From the NCBI GenBank assembly GCA_964472135.1, contig CAYYJB010000046.1, positions 1-19,895 of the forward strand: DNA of 19,895 nt, written 5' to 3'. The position numbers were made by a program, and so were the translations under genes. Position 1 is the stretch's first letter; each line of letters starts with the position of its first letter. The notes beneath the pieces were generated by a model. It was not told the origin of the DNA and searched no databases. It was given only the letters and a program-made list of their open reading frames with translations. Origin of the DNA: JAUREX01 sp964472135. Lineage in GTDB: Bacteria; Pseudomonadota; Alphaproteobacteria; Rhodobacterales; Rhodobacteraceae. Below, piece by piece: positions 18,538-19,895 of the stretch.

Positions 18538-19895
18538 ATGGAAACCCTCGACACGCTGATGCTGAGCCGCATCCAGTTCGCCGCCAACATCTCGTTCCAC
18601 ATCCTCTTTCCCACGATCACGATCGGCCTCGGCTGGGTGCTGCTCTTCTTCCGGCTGAGCTTCGCGCGCACGGGCGACGAAAAGTGGATGGCGGGCTATC
18701 GCTTCTGGGTGAAGGTGTTCGCGCTCAGCTTCGCGCTCGGGGTAGTGTCGGGCATCACCATGTCGTTCCAGTTCGGCACCAACTGGCCGGGCTTCATGGA
18801 GACGGTGGGCAACATCGCGGGGCCGCTGCTTGCCTATGAGGTGCTGACGGCCTTCTTCCTCGAGGCGGTCTTCATCGGCATCATGCTGTTCGGCGCGGGG
18901 CGCGTGCCGGCCTGGGTCCATATCCTCGCGACCGGCCTCGTCTCTTTCGGCACGACCATGTCGGCGTTCTGGATCATCGTGCTCAACAGCTGGATGCACA
19001 CCCCGCAGGGCTTCGAGATGATCGACGGCGTCGCCCATGCGACGGATTGGTGGGCGATCGTGTTCAACCCCTCGATGCCCTATCGCTTCGCGCACATGAT
19101 GCTGGCGAGCTTCCTGACGGTGGCATTCCTGATCGCGGGCGTCTCGGCGTTCCGCTGGCTTCTGGGCGAACGCTCGCGCGAGCTGCGCGCGATGCTCAAG
19201 ACCGGGGTCGTGCTCGGGGCGCTGCTCATCCCCGTGCAGATCGTTGCCGGGGATCTGCACGGGCTCAACACGCTCGAGCATCAGCCGCAGAAGGTCGCCG
19301 CGATGGAGGGCAACTGGGAGACGCGCGGCCATGTGCCGCTGCTGCTCTTCGCGCTGCCCGACGAGGAGGCGCGCGCCAACCGCTTCGAGATCGGCATCCC
19401 GAGCGGCGCCTCGATCATCCTGCGCCACGATCCGGCGGGCGTCGTGCCGGGCCTGAACGATTTCGTGGCCGATGACGGCAGGCCGATGCACCCCCCCGTC
19501 GCCGCCGTGTTCTGGTCCTTCAGGGTGATGGTCGCGACCGGCCTCGCGATGGCGCTGATCAGCTGGGCGAGCCTCTGGTTCATGTGGCGCCGCCGTCACC
19601 TGCACGCGGGCGACGGCGCGCGCGCCCGGCTCGCGGTCGAGGGGCTGCCGCGCCCGATCATCTGGGCGCTCGTGCCGATGGCCTTTTCGGGCTGGGTCGC
19701 CACGCTTGCGGGCTGGTATACGACCGAGATCGGCCGCCAGCCCTGGCTTGTGCAGGGCGTGATGACGACCGACGTCGCCGTGGCCGACGTGCCGGCGCCG
19801 ATGGTGATGGGCACGCTCATCGTCTATCTCGGGCTTTATGCCCTGCTCCTTGCCGCCTATGTGGGGGTGATCGTCTACATGGCGCGCAAGGCGGC
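18538..19895 (+). CDS. cydA: Cytochrome bd-type quinol oxidase subunit I, short Q-loop (cyanide-insensitive type), 3' partial
   Basis: About 452 codons to the right edge; the frame is open. CydA oxidises quinol and reduces oxygen in the inner membrane without pumping protons. Seen here: the N-terminal heme-ligand helix (RIQFAANISFHILFPTITIGLGW, its His a heme ligand), LAYEVLTAFFLEAVFIG with conserved Glu, PYRFAHMMLASFLT (the His expected to bind heme b558), the Q-loop start GDLHGLNTLEHQPQKVAAMEGNWET with the Lys and Glu known from E. coli, FWSFRVMVATG (Met ligand) and GWYTTEIGRQPW. The second part of the Q loop is short, as in the CioA group. AGGAG stands 6 bases before the ATG at 18538. The missing part should be a few dozen residues, followed by subunit II outside the window. 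Confidence 0.95.
   Translation, partial: METLDTLMLSRIQFAANISFHILFPTITIGLGWVLLFFRLSFARTGDEKWMAGYRFWVKVFALSFALGVVSGITMSFQFGTNWPGFMETVGNIAGPLLAYEVLTAFFLEAVFIGIMLFGAGRVPAWVHILATGLVSFGTTMSAFWIIVLNSWMHTPQGFEMIDGVAHATDWWAIVFNPSMPYRFAHMMLASFLTVAFLIAGVSAFRWLLGERSRELRAMLKTGVVLGALLIPVQIVAGDLHGLNTLEHQPQKVAAMEGNWETRGHVPLLLFALPDEEARANRFEIGIPSGASIILRHDPAGVVPGLNDFVADDGRPMHPPVAAVFWSFRVMVATGLAMALISWASLWFMWRRRHLHAGDGARARLAVEGLPRPIIWALVPMAFSGWVATLAGWYTTEIGRQPWLVQGVMTTDVAVADVPAPMVMGTLIVYLGLYALLLAAYVGVIVYMARKA

Noticed and set aside
17941..19605. Minus-strand open frame of 554 codons opposite GbsR and cydA
   Set aside because: Antisense shadow; the plus strand encodes unmistakable GbsR and cytochrome bd sequences.

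Overview
The window is a very GC-rich, densely packed stretch of bacterial chromosome. The protein families (IalB-like protein, CsgH-type curli chaperone, host-attachment protein, phasin, short-Q-loop cytochrome bd) suggest an alphaproteobacterium, most likely of the Rhodobacterales type. The taxonomy is inferred from gene content and codon bias only. The sequence has one 100-N scaffold gap (8311-8410). The first gene is cut by the left edge and the last by the right edge. No RNA gene, insertion sequence or CRISPR array was seen.

Layout. (1) 1-2871, plus strand: the 3' part of an FtsX/MacB-type ABC permease and its HlyD-like periplasmic adaptor. (2) 2931-5109: a minus-strand stress operon Hsp20 > triple-BON protein > phasin-like protein, divergent from a small winged-helix regulator. 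(3) 5118-10059, minus strand: a curli (functional amyloid) locus. The major curlin csgA stands first, followed by csgH > csgB-like curlin > csgF > csgG > ialB-like > LuxR-type (CsgD-like) regulator. No csgE is present. (4) 10311-11754, plus strand, divergent from csgA: a small exported or membrane-anchored proline/alanine-rich protein and a UDP-sugar epimerase-like SDR that has lost its catalytic Tyr and Lys. (5) 11854-14625: a 923-residue fusion protein built from apparently dead CheB, PAS, dead histidine kinase, two REC-like domains and a LuxR HTH. (6) 14736-16057: a Crp/Fnr regulator translationally coupled to a host-attachment protein. (7) 16054-17249: divergent DUF2267 and ribosome-hibernation (HPF/RaiA) proteins. 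(8) 17266-19895: a c-type cytochrome divergent from a GbsR/MarR-type regulator that leads into a cyanide-insensitive-type cytochrome bd subunit I.

How it may work together. The Crp/Fnr protein has a CRP-like recognition helix (R-E-x-V-x-R), which in E. coli CRP reads GTGA half-sites. Perfect GTGA-N6-TCAC palindromes lie in three intergenic regions: hsp20/winged-helix, csgA/csgH and cytochrome c/GbsR. Near-matches lie upstream of the winged-helix gene, DUF2267, HPF and the small exported protein. Several sites are followed about 22 nt downstream by a CTATGGAT-like element, the spacing of a class II CRP promoter. I therefore propose one regulon joining protein-folding stress, ribosome hibernation, curli assembly and microaerobic respiration. 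This is inference from sequence.

Five coding regions carry in-frame tandem repeats of 12 or 24 bp. One of them, in the csgB-like gene, seems to have caused the assembly gap: a 55-bp sequence is duplicated exactly on both sides of the Ns, and collapsing it gives an intact 212-residue ORF.
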